Source: Ophthalmolycus amberensis
Taxonomy: Eukaryota; Chordata; Actinopteri; Perciformes; Zoarcidae
NCBI GenBank assembly: GCA_024529925.1
Contig: JAFEUB010001594.1
Coordinates: 538,501-602,500 of the forward strand
Direction of reading: 5' to 3'
Length of the DNA stretch: 64,000 nucleotides
The translations under genes and the position numbers were made by a program. This document shows, piece after piece, positions 12,236 through 52,615 of this stretch. The stretch's first letter is position 1; every line of letters starts with the position of its first letter. The notes beneath the pieces are model-generated. The model saw nothing but the letters and a program-made list of their open reading frames with translations. It was not told the DNA's origin and ran no database searches.

Positions 12236-13636
12236 AGTACAATATAGACTTTATTAGTTCACTAAAGTTGAATATGAAATAAAAAGCAGATTTGCTTTAA
12301 ATGATTCACAATTCAGTAATAATCTTGTTTCCAGGTTCAGCTCAACACAGGCAGCACCTCCTTACAGCTGTCGAACCCCTACAAAATAAAAGCCCTGAAG
12401 CCGTTAAACACTTCACTTTCAACTGCAGGAGAAGAATATGTTCACTTGTCACCGACTGAAAGTGAAGCAGACTTGAGCAGGTTTCTGTAGAACTTTGAGC
12501 GTTTCAAACCAGACAGAACCGGTTCTTTGTGGTGTCAAACCAACAAAAGACCCAAATCACCAGAACTGCTTGGGGAATGTTTCATATCATTTTATTGTTT
12601 TTTTATTCTTTTACTTTGTCATAGCAATGGAAAAATATAACCTCATACAAACGTCTTCAATGCTCTGAATTTCTTTTTAAACAAGCAAAAATGGTGAGTG
12701 ACCCTTTTCCCAGAAACCTAAGTGCAGCGGTGAAATAAAAGTGAAACGCTTCTCCAGCAGCTCATTCCCTCTTTATTCTCCGCTTAACTTTCTCTCCCGT
12801 TTGGCACCTCGCTCCTCAGAGGATTACTTTTATTTTGTAGGATTTTTTTTTCTAGTGCTGTTTTTGGATTAGAGTGCCGAGCAGCGCGGTTCGAGTCCGT
12901 CGGATCTCCTCCGTCGGATCTCCTCCGTCAGGTTTTAGTGCTCGGAGGAAGAAAAATAAGAGCAACACAAATCTAAAGTTCTCCACAGAAGTCCACAAAG
13001 TCCGCTCGGTTGTTGTTTTTATCTTTGATTCCACAAGTCTTTTATTTTCACGTTGTGTTTGTATCCACCCCCCTCTCCCCCCGCCCCCTCCTCATCGGGG
13101 TGGGGGGGGGGGGGTCAGCGGCGGAGCAGTGACGTCATCGTGATGTCAGGAGAGCCCGACTACAGCGAGAGAGGTGGATTGTGGGAGGAGGGCTCGAAGC
13201 TTGAGTTTGTTTGGATTTTTGGGGGAGTGTGGGGGGGGGGAGTCAGAGTCCACAGGCCGTCTAGGAGGGGGGGGGACTGAAGGGGTGCGATGTCATCGTC
13301 TCTCGCTCACACGTCTCACGTCACTCGACTTCTGCTTCGACCGGACCGAAGACAGAAGAGTTCAATCCAGCAGAAGTTTGTCCTCGTCCACCTCTGATGT
13401 CTCTCAAAGCTCCGTCTACCCGACCAGACGATCTGGAGAGGAAGAGAAGAAGAAGTGATTATTATTCATCAGGAAATAGTCACTGAAGTCTGAAGAGCTT
13501 TGATCAAGTTAAGCTTGTTCCAGGTGCTTTTATTGTGAAACAGGAAGCTGTTCTCCATCCACTGAACTAAAGAACATCAGTTAGTGAAGACGTTCTACAT
13601 TCAGAGAGCCGTCAACAGGAAACAGGGACAGTTCAG
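12236..13636 (-). other. Probable KPNB1 3' UTR
   Basis: There is no ORF of note between the KPNB1 stop and the minisatellite. On the minus strand an AATAAA polyadenylation signal lies at 12250-12255, about 1.39 kb after the stop codon, which gives a plausible 3' end near 12236. The stretch 13060-13280 is G/C-homopolymer-rich. Confidence 0.6.
12250..12255 (-). terminator. AATAAA polyadenylation signal, probable KPNB1 3' end
   Basis: AATAAA on the minus strand, followed by a GT-containing tail (AGTCTATATTGTACTG). It is the last such signal before the minisatellite. Confidence 0.5.
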
Positions 13637-29692
<16,056 letters not shown>

Positions 29693-30020
29693 TCCACCGG
29701 CTCTCTCTCGTCTCTCGGTCTCTAGCTGGAGAGTTTAGCTCACAGCGGATTACTATTATATTTCTTCCACGGAGCTCAGTCGGTACCGGGGGTCGGTCGG
29801 TGATATAAAAAAAAGGCGGGAGAGTTTCCCCGGTTTTCACACGCGGATGTTTGCGGGAAAACAAACGTTACCAACCGCCGCCCGTTCGCATCCTGTCTCG
29901 TCGCGAGGGAAAGGGCCGCGCGCTTCTCTCCCGCGGAAGGATATCACGCACTGACTGCTTGTAGGGCGTCGTGCTGCCTTCAGGGGCGGTGGGCCATTTA
30001 ACACTGCGCAGTGAACTGGA
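29693..30020 (-). promoter_or_regulatory. KPNB1 5' UTR and CpG-rich promoter region
   Basis: Immediately upstream of the KPNB1 ATG, with many CpGs (for example 29880-29960 with CGCCGCCCG and CGCGCGCTT). No clear TATA box is present, which fits a housekeeping CpG-island promoter. The start site cannot be fixed from sequence. Confidence 0.5.
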
Positions 30021-31639
30021 GAAAATAGTTTGCCGGTTTATGTGAAGTATTCACTATTTGTATATTTGTGTGCATGTATATGTGTTTATGTTTACAGAGT
30101 TTATATATATATGTTGGTATATATGTATATTATTATTACTTATTATTATATTGTTTTACTTTAATTTAGTTTTTTGTTTATTCATCTGTTAAACTATAGT
30201 AAAAGTAGTACTACTCCCACAGTGTAAAAATACTGTAACAGTAAAATGTTCCTGAAGTATAATCAGTAAAATGTAGTAAAAGTATTCAAACTGTTGTACT
30301 ATTATATAGTATATCCTTTGAGTATTATGACTATATATTTGTATTAAATAAAGAGTTTAAATCCACCAGAGATGACGGAACTAAACGTGATTGTGGAGTT
30401 TACGAGGAACACCTGAACGCAGCAGTACACTCCTCTCAGTGGTCTCCCGCGCGACCCTGTTTGCTTCTTTTTTTTGCGCGCTCCGTCTCGCACGCGCACA
30501 CGGGGGCGCGACAGAATCCAGATTTTAGTTTTTCAGTCAAAGGAAAGTTTTTAATTCAGAAAATTCTAAAAATAATTAACTTTGATTTCCTGATTCTTTC
30601 ATTAATGGAACTATTTTGTTTTGAAACTTTAATACAAAATGTTGATGAGCAGTTATTCAGCAGAGGAGAAAGTACTTTAGTATACTTGTACTCTACTACG
30701 TTTCAGAGAAAAGTATTTAATATATTATTAGTATATATATATTGTTAAAGCTATTTATTTGATATTGTATTTTGCTATTTCATTTATAAGTAGTATTGTT
30801 TAATTATTGTAGATGTTTGATATGTTAAGATTATTTTTTCTCTTTGATAGTAATTTGTTTATTTATATTATTTTTTGGGTAATTACTGTGGGCACCTGTT
30901 GCTATATATATGAGTAGAAGGATAGGACCAGCATGCACCGGGGTGGGCGTATAGTTTTTACCAGCACAGCACAGGAGAGACAGCACGACAGGAGTTTTCT
31001 TTGTTCTTTTTGTTTGTTTTGTTTGCTTTATTCAATAAATACGAAAATCGGAATCTGCATGGACAATCCATTCTCTTCTGGCTGCGTAAGAATACCGACC
31101 ACGGTGCATCAGTGGCGTTTGATGAGTTTGTTTAATTTTGATTTAGTCGACAAATGGCCAATACATATATATATATATATAGTATTTAATATACTACATT
31201 TATTTATATATCAAGTAGTTTGTTTCTGTTATTGAGGTTAAATAAACTGTATTTGTGTTTTAAGACTGTTAAAGTAAATATTAAGACAAATGTTAGTATT
31301 ATTAATTAAATTAGTATTTTATTGTATTTATTATAAATGTAAACAGAAATCAAGTTTATTATCAGATATAGAAATCAGCGTTAAATGTGTTTTACCTGCT
31401 ACAACAAAGAAATAATACAAATATACATTTATATATTATAATAAATAAATATACATTTATTTATTATAATATAAATATATGATACTTTCACTCAGTATGC
31501 TGTGGCATTAGTACTTTTACTCTTTCGGGTGTAACAAACCATTTATAAGCTGATCATTATTCCTCTGATCGTAGTATAAGTACAAAGTATCAGTACATGT
31601 GTGTACTTGTACCTGATGGACAGACAGGTGGAAGTAAAA
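30021..31639. other. AT-rich intergenic spacer between KPNB1 and FBXL19
   Basis: No coding sequence is supported. It contains short AT microsatellites (30105-30135, 31165-31185) and degenerate AT-rich DNA. The ORFs here show no recognisable content. Confidence 0.6.
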
Positions 31640-34445
31640 AGGAACCCATTGCTTCTTTATTACTTGTCATTGTACAGTAGTTTCTCTCTCTTCGTAGCTG
31701 CCTCGAGTTTCTTTTTGTTCTTCCTCATTTTTCATCAACACAACAGAAGTTTATGACAAAGTATAAAAAAAAGAACCAAAAACAATAAAACTTCTCTTTT
31801 CACAACAAAAACTACATTTGGCAAAAAGGTGAGGATGACAATGGTCCAGTGCATCTTTAGAACATGGTGAAGAGCAGAGAGGAGGTCCAGACTGGTCGGG
31901 GCCTCTGATTGGATGAGAGCTGTCAGGGGGTGGATTTGTGGTCCAATCAGATTTGAACTCCTTGCTTGTTGCTAGGTGAAGTTTGATATGAATTGTTGAT
32001 CCCAAAGTTACAATAAAAACAAACAAAATGAATCACAATGAAGACAAAATATATAAAGGCTGACCTCTGAACCTTCTGGTGTGTTTATGGCACAACACGG
32101 TCTTTATGGCAATTTAATATTAAAATAATACTTTGTATTTCATGTTTTACCTCCACTGCACCTTTAATAAAAATAATCATTGTGTCTAAATATTATTTTA
32201 TAGTTTATGAACAACAAATGCTCACTTTGAATGATTGAAAACATAGAAAACCAGATTTTCATCCATAAAATGTTCAGTTTGCTAACATGCTAAGCATTAG
32301 CTAGTTAGCTACGCATACTGATGAGCTAATTACCTCGTAGCTCTGTATTTAGTTAGCTCCTTAACATTTAAAACCACTGGAATAAGCAGTTTCTATATAA
32401 AGAGTTCGCAAAATAGTAGTACCGAACAAGATAATGCTAGCATAACTTATCCCAGGTGATATCATGCTAACATTGGTTAACTAGGTTGTGTTAGCATTGT
32501 TTCCCCAGCATATTAACAAGCTGATAAATTAGCTAATTAAAAGAAAGTAATTCGAACTACATCTTAACTAGCTAATATTAGCTAGCGAGCAACAATACCA
32601 GCTTTCTTGCTCATTTTCCAGACATTAATTAAATTATATATTTTTACTTTTTATTGCAGTTAAACAATAACATTAGCTAGCTAACACGCAACTTGATACT
32701 AACATGCTACCAACCATGTAGCGAACATAGAACAAGTCAGTATTAGCTTGTTATCTAAACTAACCAAAACGTTAGCTCATTGAAATTAATGGTCAATAGT
32801 TTGGGATTAGCACTAGAGCTAAATCTTAGTTAGCTTGCTGGCTAATGTTAGCTAGCCAGTGACAACAGGAGTTATTTAGATTGTTTCGCATGTTTGTCGT
32901 TCATGTTTTTTGGGGACTGAGTAAAGTGCAGCAGAGGTAACAACTATGACAGAACAGCCCGCTAATATGAAGCTAACATGCTAACCAACATGCTACCCAG
33001 TACAAATCTACTGAGCTCTCCATGATGTGTTTGGCTGTTTGATTTGAAAATACAACATTATGAAATATGATAGAGAATAATCACGCTCCGCATAGGCGTG
33101 GACACGCCCCCTCAGTGCCACCGCCCGATCCACAGCCAGTTCCCACATAAAGACACAAATATTTTCTTTTTTACATTTGAGGCCTCTGAGAAAAACTACA
33201 GAAGCCCATTTAGCCCAAAAAACAAAGATATTAAACGTTGACTTTAGAAAGTCTTAGATATTAAAGAAAGTGAGATTATGATATAAATCCAGACTGTGGG
33301 ATCAATTTATCAGGATGACTTATTTGTTTTCTTTCATTCCTATTTGTTATGTGGCACCAATGGGCTTCCATAGGCCACATCATCATGAGGAAGACGAACG
33401 GAGATCAATCAGAGATATGAGAAGAGAAGGAATGTGAGTTTTAAACTGGAGGCACAAAAATAAATTAAGAACAAACTCCTGAGAAAACACGATCAATAAC
33501 TTCCCAACAGAACCTGATCACATGATGAAGATGAAGAGGACAACAGGGAGGGATCACGATCACACACACACATTGTCTTTTAAAGTAAAAGTCTGACATT
33601 TTACAGGGAGAGGGGGGTTACTGCTAGCTTAGCATAAAGACTGGGAACAGGGGCAAACTGTTAGCCTAGCTTAGTACAAAGACTGGGAGCAGGGGGAAAC
33701 TGCTAGCTTAGCACAAAGACTGAGAACAGATGGAAACTGCTAGCCTAGCTTAGCACAAAGACTGGGAACAGGGGGAAACTGTTAGCCTAGCTTAGCACAA
33801 ACACTGGAAGCAGAGGTAAACGGTTAGCCTAGTTTAGCACAAAGACTGGAAGCAGGGGAAAACTGTTAGCCTAGCTTAGCACAGAGACCGGAATCAGAGG
33901 GTAACGGTTAGCCTAGCTTAGCATAAACACTGGTAGCAGAGGTAAACGGTTAGCCTAGCTTAGCACAGACCGGAAGCAGAGGGTAACGGTTAGCCTAGCT
34001 TAGCATAAACACTGGTAGCAGGGGGAAATTGTTAGCCTAGCTTAGCACAAATGTCAGACCGTCCTTACTGTAAAGTTCCTGTGTGTGACGACCAGGTGGA
34101 TGACTGGCATGATGATTGGTCGTAAGGGGGAAGGATGGAAGGATAGAAGGGAAGGAGGGAAGGTGGGTGATGTTTGAAAGGTTAGGGTCATTTACAGTAA
34201 ACTACACATATATACACACACCCAAAATTGTACAGAGAACAAATATGTACATGCTCAGGGTTTCTATATTTTACTATTACCAACAACTGTCCCAGAATAT
34301 CTTCCTCCTCCTCCTGTCAGGAGAAATGTTGCACAGGTGCCTCCTCCTCCTGCTCCTCACCTGTCTGTAGTGTAACGAGGTGGGAGGCGGGGCTTGTGGA
34401 CCGTCTGGACCAATGACTGGAGTGTCACGAGTCATGAGGAGGACT
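31640..34445 (-). other. Probable long FBXL19 3' UTR
   Basis: Continuous non-coding sequence after the FBXL19 stop. AATAAA on the minus strand at 31656-31661 is a candidate cleavage signal. 32280-33000 is rich in GCTAGC/TTAGCTA words with no ORF. Where the UTR truly ends is uncertain, since several internal AATAAA-like signals exist. Confidence 0.45.
33605..34055. repeat. Tandem repeat of the common teleost TTAGCCTAGCTTAGCA type
   Basis: Ten to eleven imperfect ~40-bp copies containing GTTAGCCTAGCTTAGCACAA and AGACTGGGAACAGGGG. Similar units are widespread in fish genomes. Confidence 0.9.
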
Positions 34446-45899
<11,454 letters not shown>

Positions 45900-46052
45900 C
45901 TGGAGATAAAACACACACATACACAAGTGTTAATGTGAGGCTTGGTCTCATCCTCCATTTCTACTTCTGAAACACATCATGAAGTCTGCTCTTTAATAGC
46001 GAGAGTTTCTAAAGTAAAGATGGAGCCTGAATGAGATCTGGCTCCTCTCACC

Positions 46053-48483
46053 ATGATACTATTGTATCAGCAGTACCATGGTATTGTATCAGCAGTACCA
46101 TGGTATTGTATCAGCAGTACCATGGTATTGTATCAGCAGTACCATGGTATTGTATCAGCAGTACCATGGTATTGTATCAGTAGTACCATGGTATTGTATC
46201 AGCAGTACCATGGTATGGTATTGTATCAGCAGTACCATGGTATTGTATCAGCAGTACCATGGTATTGTATCAGCAGTACCATGGTATTGTATCAGCAGTA
46301 CCATGGTATTGTATCAGTAGTACCATGGTATTGTATCAGCAGTACCATGGTATTGTATCAGTAGTACCATGGTATTGTATCAGTAGTACCATGGTATTGT
46401 ATCAGCAGTACCATGGTATTGTATCAGCAGTACCATGGTATTGTATCAGCAGTACCATGGTATTGTATCAGTAGTACCATGGTATTGTATCAGTAGTACC
46501 ATGGTATTGTATCAGCAGTACCATGGTATTGTATCAGCAGTACCATGGTATTGTATCAGCAGTACCATGGTATTGTATCAGCAGTACCATGGTATTGTAT
46601 CAGCAGTACCATGGTATTGTATCAGTAGTACCATGGTATTGTATCAGCAGTACCATGGTATTGTATCAGTAGTACCATGGTATTGTATCAGTAGTACCAT
46701 GGTATTGTATCAGCAGTACCATGGTATTGTATCAGCAGTACCATGGTATTGTATCAGTAGTACCATGGTATTGTATCAGTAGTACCATGGTATTGTATCA
46801 GCAGTACCATGGTATTGTATCAGCAGTACCATGGTATTGTATCAGCAGTACCATGGTATTGTATCAGTAGTACCATGGTATTGTATCAGTAGTACCATGG
46901 TATTGTATAAGCAGTACCATGGTATTGTATCAGCAGTACCATGGTATTGTATCAGCAGTACCATGGTATTGTATCAGCAGTACCATGGTATTGTATCAGC
47001 AGTACCATGGTATTGTATCAGCAGTACCATGGTATTGTATCAGCAGTACCATGGTATTGTATCAGCAGTACCATGGTATTGTATCAGCAGTATCATGGTA
47101 TTGTATCAGCAGTACCATGGTATTGTATCAGCAGTACCATGGTATTGTATCAGCAGTACCATGGTATTGTATCAGCAGTACCATGGTATTGTATCAGCAG
47201 TACCATGGTATTGTATCAGCAGTACCATGGTATTGTATCAGCAGTACCATGGTATTGTATCAGCAGTACCATGGTATTGTATCAGCAGTACCATGGTATT
47301 GTATCAGTAGTACCATGGTATGGTATTGTATCAGTAGTACCATGGTATTGTATCAGCAGTACCATGGTATTGTATCAGCAGTACCATGGTATTGTATCAG
47401 TAGTACCATGGTATTGTATCAGCAGTACCATGGTATTGTATCAGCAGTACCATGGTATTGTATCAGCAGTACCATGGTATTGTATCAGCAGTACCATGGT
47501 ATTGTATCAGCAGTACCATGGTATTGTATCAGCAGTACCATGGTATTGTATCAGTAGTACCATGGTATGGTATTGTATCAGTAGTACCATGGTATTGTAT
47601 CAGCAGTACCATGGTATTGTATCAGCAGTACCATGGTATTGTATCAGTAGTATCATGGTATTGTATCAGTAGTATCATGGTATTGTATCAGTAGTACCAT
47701 GGTATTGTATCAGTAGTATCATGGTATTGTATCAGTAGTACCATGGTATTGTATCAGTAGTACCATGGTATTGTATCAGTAGTACCATGGTATTGTATCA
47801 GTAGTACCATGGTATTGTATCAGCAGTACCATGGTATTGTATCAGCAGTACCATGGTATTGTATCAGCAGTACCATGGTATTGTATCAGCAGTACCATGG
47901 TATTGTATCAGCAGTACCATGGTATTGTATCAGCAGTACCATGGTATTGTATCAGCAGTACCATGGTATTGTATCAGCAGTACCATGGTATTGTATCAGC
48001 AGTACCATGGTATTGTATCAGCAGTACCATGGTATTGTATCAGCAGTACCATGGTATTGTATCAGTAGTACCATGGTATTGTATCAGTAGTACCATGGTA
48101 TTGTATCAGCAGTACCATGGTATTGTATCAGTAGTATCATGGTATTGTATCAGCAGTACCATGGTATTGTATCAGCAGTACCATGGTATTGTATCAGCAG
48201 TACCATGGTATTGTATCAGCAGTACCATGGTATTGTATCAGCAGTACCATGGTATTGTATCAGTAGTATCATGGTATTGTATCAGTAGTACCATGGTATT
48301 GTATCAGTAGTACCATGGTATGGTATTGTATCAGCAGTACCATGGTATTGTATCAGTAGTACCATGGTATTGTATCAGTAGTACCATGGTATGGTATTGT
48401 ATCAGCAGTACCATGGTATTGTATCAGTAGTACCATGGTATTGTATCAGTAGTACCATGGTATTGTATCAGTAGTACCATGGT
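46053..48483. repeat. 22-bp minisatellite, about 110 copies
   Basis: The unit reads GGTATTGTATCAGCAGTACC then AT, with CAG/TAG alternation at one site and occasional 27-bp units with a repeated TGGTA. Each unit junction forms the palindrome TACCATGGTA. 22 bp is not a multiple of three, so every plus-strand frame yields a 22-residue repeat; these ORFs are artefacts. It lies just upstream of the FBXL19 first coding exon. Confidence 0.97.
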
Positions 48484-48493
48484 CATCGTGGTA

Positions 48494-48680
48494 TCAGTGG
48501 AGCTGGTGGAACATGTTCTAGGTGGGCTGAGCCACATCAATCAATGTCAGCAAACATCCCAGAATGATTCAATGCAAAAACATTAAGGTATCAAACACGC
48601 ATTACTACTTTGCAGGTAAATATTTAACATTTATTCTAACACGAAATGAAAAACAGTAAAACTTAATAACATCATGACAA
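48494..48680 (-). mobile_element. Inverted terminal fragment of the 43293-44606 hAT-like element
   Basis: CAGTGGAGCTGGTGGAACAT and the following ~180 bp match 44430-44606 in reverse. Confidence 0.75.
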
Positions 48681-48719
48681 ACGCGTCAGGACATCGTATT
48701 TTTGTCACCCTCACAGGCA

Positions 48720-49205
48720 ATTCAGTATAATATATATAGGGTCTCTAGGAGAATGGGCAGAGTGGATGGAGATGATCGAAAGGCCACAGTAACTCAAACA
48801 ACCACTCGTTACTACCAAGGTCTGCAGAACACATCTCTGAACGCACAACACGTGGAACCTTGAAGCAGCCGGGCTCCAGCAGCAGAGACCACTGATGCTG
48901 CCTCCAGCAGGACAGTGCAGCATGTCACAAAGCTCAATCATCTCACACTGAACATGACGATGAGTTCACTGCACTCCAACGGCCTCCAGTCACCACATCT
49001 CCATCCAACAGAGCAGCTCTGGGATGAGGTGGAACAGGAGCTTCTCATCATGGATGTGATGTTATCGTGTCAACATGGAGCAACATGTGTGAGCAACGTT
49101 TCCAACACCTTGTTGAATCTCTGCTACCAACAATTAAGGCTGTTCTGAAGGCAAAAGGGTCCAACCCGGCACGAGCAAGCTGTACCTAATAAAGTGGCCT
49201 GTGAG
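48720..49205 (+). mobile_element. Degraded Tc1-like transposon, 3' half
   Basis: Retains out-of-frame traces of the second half of a Tc1 transposase (near 48910: CCAGCAGGACAGTGCAGCAT, then words corresponding to CHKAQ, EHDDEFTAL, LKAKG). It ends with the typical CCTAATAAAGTGGCCTGTGA tail. Multiple frameshifts, 5' half missing. Confidence 0.75.
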
Positions 49206-49484
49206 TTCATATATACACAGTACCAGTCAAACGTTTGGACACACCTTCCCATTCAATGGTTTTTCTTTATTTCTTCATTACTATATTGTAGATTAATATT
49301 GAAGACATCAAAACTATGAAGTAACACATATGGAATTATGTGGTAAACAAAAAAAACTTCAACAAGTTTGAATGTATCCTCAAGTGCTCTCATGAGGACC
49401 GCCCCAGGACAGGAAGACCAAGAGTTCCCTCTGCTGTCGAGGATCACTTCATTAGTTAGCAGCCTGGTTCGAGCCCACATGACA

Positions 49485-50262
49485 GAAGAAGAAGAAGAAG
49501 AAGAAGAAGAAGAAGAAGAAGAAGAAGAAGAAGAAGAAGAAGAAGAAGAAGAAGAAGAAGAAGAAGAAGAAGAAGAAGAAGAAGAAGAAGAAGAAGAAGA
49601 AGAAGAAGAAGAAGAAGAAGAAGAAGAAGAAGAAGAAGAAGAAGAAGAAGAAGAAGAAGAAGAAGAAGAAGAAGAAGAAGAAGAAGAAGAAGAAGAAGAA
49701 GAAGAAGAAGAAGAAGAAGAAGAAGAAGAAGAAGAAGAAGAAGAAGAAGAAGAAGAAGAAGAAGAAGAAGAAGAAGAAGAAGAAGAAGAAGAAGAAGAAG
49801 AAGAAGAAGAAGAAGAAGAAGAAGAAGAAGAAGAAGAAGAAGAAGAAGAAGAAGAAGAAGAAGAAGAAGAAGAAGAAGAAGAAGAAGAAGAAGAAGAAGA
49901 AGAAGAAGAAGAAGAAGAAGAAGAAGAAGAAGAAGAAGAAGAAGAAGAAGAAGAAGAAGAAGAAGAAGAAGAAGAAGAAGAAGAAGAAGAAGAAGAAGAA
50001 GAAGAAGAAGAAGAAGAAGAAGAAGAAGAAGAAGAAGAAGAAGAAGAAGAAGAAGAAGAAGAAGAAGAAGAAGAAGAAGAAGAAGAAGAAGAAGAAGAAG
50101 AAGAAGAAGAAGAAGAAGAAGAAGAAGAAGAAGAAGAAGAAGAAGAAGAAGAAGAAGAAGAAGAAGAAGAAGAAGAAGAAGAAGAAGAAGAAGAAGAAGA
50201 AGAAGAAGAAGAAGAAGAAGAAGAAGAAGAAGAAGAAGAAGAAGAAGAAGAAGAAGAAGAAG
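49485..50262. repeat. Uninterrupted (GAA)n, ~259 repeats
   Basis: 778 bp of perfect GAA on the plus strand within the Tc1 transposase remnant. Poly-Glu, poly-Ser, poly-Phe and poly-Leu ORFs are artefacts. Confidence 0.98.
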
Positions 50263-50961
50263 ACTTGCTTGGGCCAAGAAACACAAGGAATGGACACCAG
50301 TGAAATCTGTACTTTGGTCTGATGAGTTTTGCTTCCATCCTCCATGTCTTCATACGACACAGAGAAGGTGAGCGGATGGTCTCTACATGTGAGGTTCCCA
50401 CCGTGCAGCATGGAGGAGGTGGTGTGATGGTGTGGGGGGGCTTTGCTGGTGACACTGTTGGTGATTTATTCTAAATTCAAGGCATACTTAACCAGCATGG
50501 CTACCACAGCATTCTGCCGCGACGTGCCATCCCATCTGGTTTGGGCTTAGTGGGACCAGCATTACTATTCCAACAGGACAATGAGCCCAAACACACCTCC
50601 AGGCTATGAGAGGGCTGTTTGACCAAGCAGGAGAGTGATGGAGTGCTGGGTCAGAGGACCTGGCCTCCACCATCACCCGACCTAAACCCAATGAGATGCT
50701 CTGGGACGAGCTGGACCGCAGAGTGAAGGCAAAGTGCTCAGCACCTCTGGGAACAAAACGTCATGAAGCGGACTGAAAGAAAGCCGAGAGTGTGCAAAGC
50801 TGCCATCGGAGCTAAAGGGGTTCAACATATTGTGGTTTGTTTAACGCTCCATATGTTCCTTCATAATTTGGATGTTTTCAATATTAATCTACAATGTAGA
50901 AACAAATTAAAATAAAGAAAAACCATTGAATGAGAAGGTGTCCACACTTTTGACTGGTAAT

Positions 50962-51583
50962 TGTAAGAAATTTGAGCATAGAACTGTGTGTTTAGTAGAT
51001 ATAATAAAAGTGTTTAATAATTCATAATTAAGAATTCATAATTTGTCATAATCATAAGTGTATTGGGAATGCATCATTAAGATAAACATAAAGTGTTTTA
51101 GGATTAGTAGCTAAAAGACAACTTAACTTCTATACTGAAGGATTATCATAGAAGGGATTAAACAATAACTGACAGTCATTTGAATGTGTTAGTGAGCTCA
51201 GGGGCAGAAAGCCAGACAGGCGAATACACTCCTGGAAGTAAGCCAATAGGAATTGGGATAAACGGAAGGGGAAGAGTTTCGAACGGTGTTGAGGGCGGGA
51301 TCTAGAAAGTGTTTTTTTCTGCCTCTTTTAGCGTGTGGTTGCCTGGGACGGCTGTGTCCTGGGACCAGAGGTAGTTTTTTCCAAAGTGGGTTAATATTGT
51401 AATATTTCATAGGAGTATGTACTCCAATGTTTAACTGTAATCGTACTTGCATCAGTGGGATTAAATCCTTTTAACTGTAAACCAGTTTTGGTAGTTATTA
51501 TTGCAGCGTGTGAACTGCACGAAGCAGCTGGACACACGTGTGGTCTGGCCTCCTCCACGCTGGGGTGAGTTTCATCCTCAACA
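50962..51583 (+). mobile_element. Solo LTR nested in a Tc1 inverted repeat
   Basis: 622 bp, TG...CA, same family as 8661-9315 and 41439-42091. The 4-bp target duplication is TACT on the right (51584-51587) and TAAT on the left (50958-50961), one substitution apart. Confidence 0.9.
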
Positions 51584-51629
51584 TACTGTATCTATAAATA
51601 AAATATTATATAATGGAAGATTATATAAT

Positions 51630-52615
51630 AATCCAGTGGATGACTCTGCAGTGGTCGGGTGTGTCAGGGACGGACGGGAGGAGGAGTACAGGGCAGTAGT
51701 GGAGGACTTTGTGGAGAAATCACCTGCATCTGAACGTGGCCAAGACCAGAGAGATGGTGGTCGACTTCAGGAGGAAGACGACGACTCCACAACCGCTGAG
51801 AGTTCTGGGAGAGGACGTGGACATGGTGGAGGAGTACAAGTACCTGGGTGTCTCCATCGACAGCAGACTGAACTGGAAGAACAACATCAACGCTGTGTAC
51901 AAGAAGGGGATGAGTCGACTCTTCTTCTTGAGGAAACTTCGATCCTTCAACGTGTGCAGCAAGATGCTGGAGATGTTCTACAGTCTGTTGTGGTCAGTGC
52001 ACTGTACTTCTGTAGTCTGCTGGGTGAGCAGCATTGGAGCCGGAGACACCAACAGACTGAACAAACTAGTAAAGAAGGCCGGCTCCATCATTGGCTGCAA
52101 ACAAGACTATCTGGAAGAGGTGGTGGAGAGGAGGACACTGAAGAAACTATGATCCATATTGGATAACCCGGACCACCCTCTCCACCACCTCCTGCAGGGA
52201 CAGCGGAGCACTTTCTCCAACAGACTGATGCAGCTCCGCTGTCACAAGGACAGATACAGGAGAACATTCCTGCCCTCTGCAATAAGACTTTATAATAAAA
52301 CACCTCGGGCCAGATCGTCGTCCTTCACATGACTACAACGCTACACGGCTGTTGGTGATCTTGTGCACTACCGTTTTGTTTATTTTTTTTCCTACTTAGT
52401 TAATTTAATATGATTCTATTCAGTGTCTATACTGTGCATTTTTATTACTTTATTTTCTTAAATTGAATAGGTCCTGCTCTGTTATTTTATTATATTGTAT
52501 ATATTGTGCATTTTCCATACCCAATATTTTATTTTATTGTGTAACCCTGTTTGCTGCTGCCACAGACAAATGTCCGGTTGGGGATGAATAAAGTACATTT
52601 ATATTCTATTCTAAC
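51630..52615 (+). mobile_element. 5'-truncated non-LTR retrotransposon, reverse transcriptase C-terminus and 3' UTR
   Basis: 51709-52152 encodes the C-terminal part of a fish non-LTR reverse transcriptase (LHLNVAKTREMVVDFRR, EEYKYLGVSIDSRLNW, SRLFFLRKLRSFNV). This is followed by a 3' UTR ending AATAAAGTACATTTATATTC. The start is missing, as usual for LINE insertions. Rex1/L2-type clades are likely; the clade is not resolved. Confidence 0.85.

Larger units (their letters stand above)
49216..51595. mobile_element. Tc1/mariner element with internal GAA expansion and nested solo LTR
   Basis: Terminal inverted repeats: left CAGTACCAGTCAAACGTTTG continuing to TTCAATGGTTTTTCTTTATT; right mirrored at 50915-50957. 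Transposase remnants flank a GAA tract, for example WAKKHKEW and SVLWSDE encoded just after 50262. The outermost right TIR bases (TACTGTATCTATA) lie beyond 51583 because a solo LTR (50962-51583) split them off. Confidence 0.88.

Noticed and set aside
30461..31235. ORFs of 95-100 codons between KPNB1 and FBXL19
   Set aside because: AT-rich composition, no conserved content, no splice or promoter support.
46053..48483. CRISPR-like array of regular repeats
   Set aside because: Head-to-tail units without unique spacers, in a vertebrate context. It is a minisatellite.
49253..50455. Long poly-Glu, poly-Ser, poly-Phe and poly-Leu ORFs
   Set aside because: Direct translation of the (GAA)n tract in different frames; no protein gene is implied.
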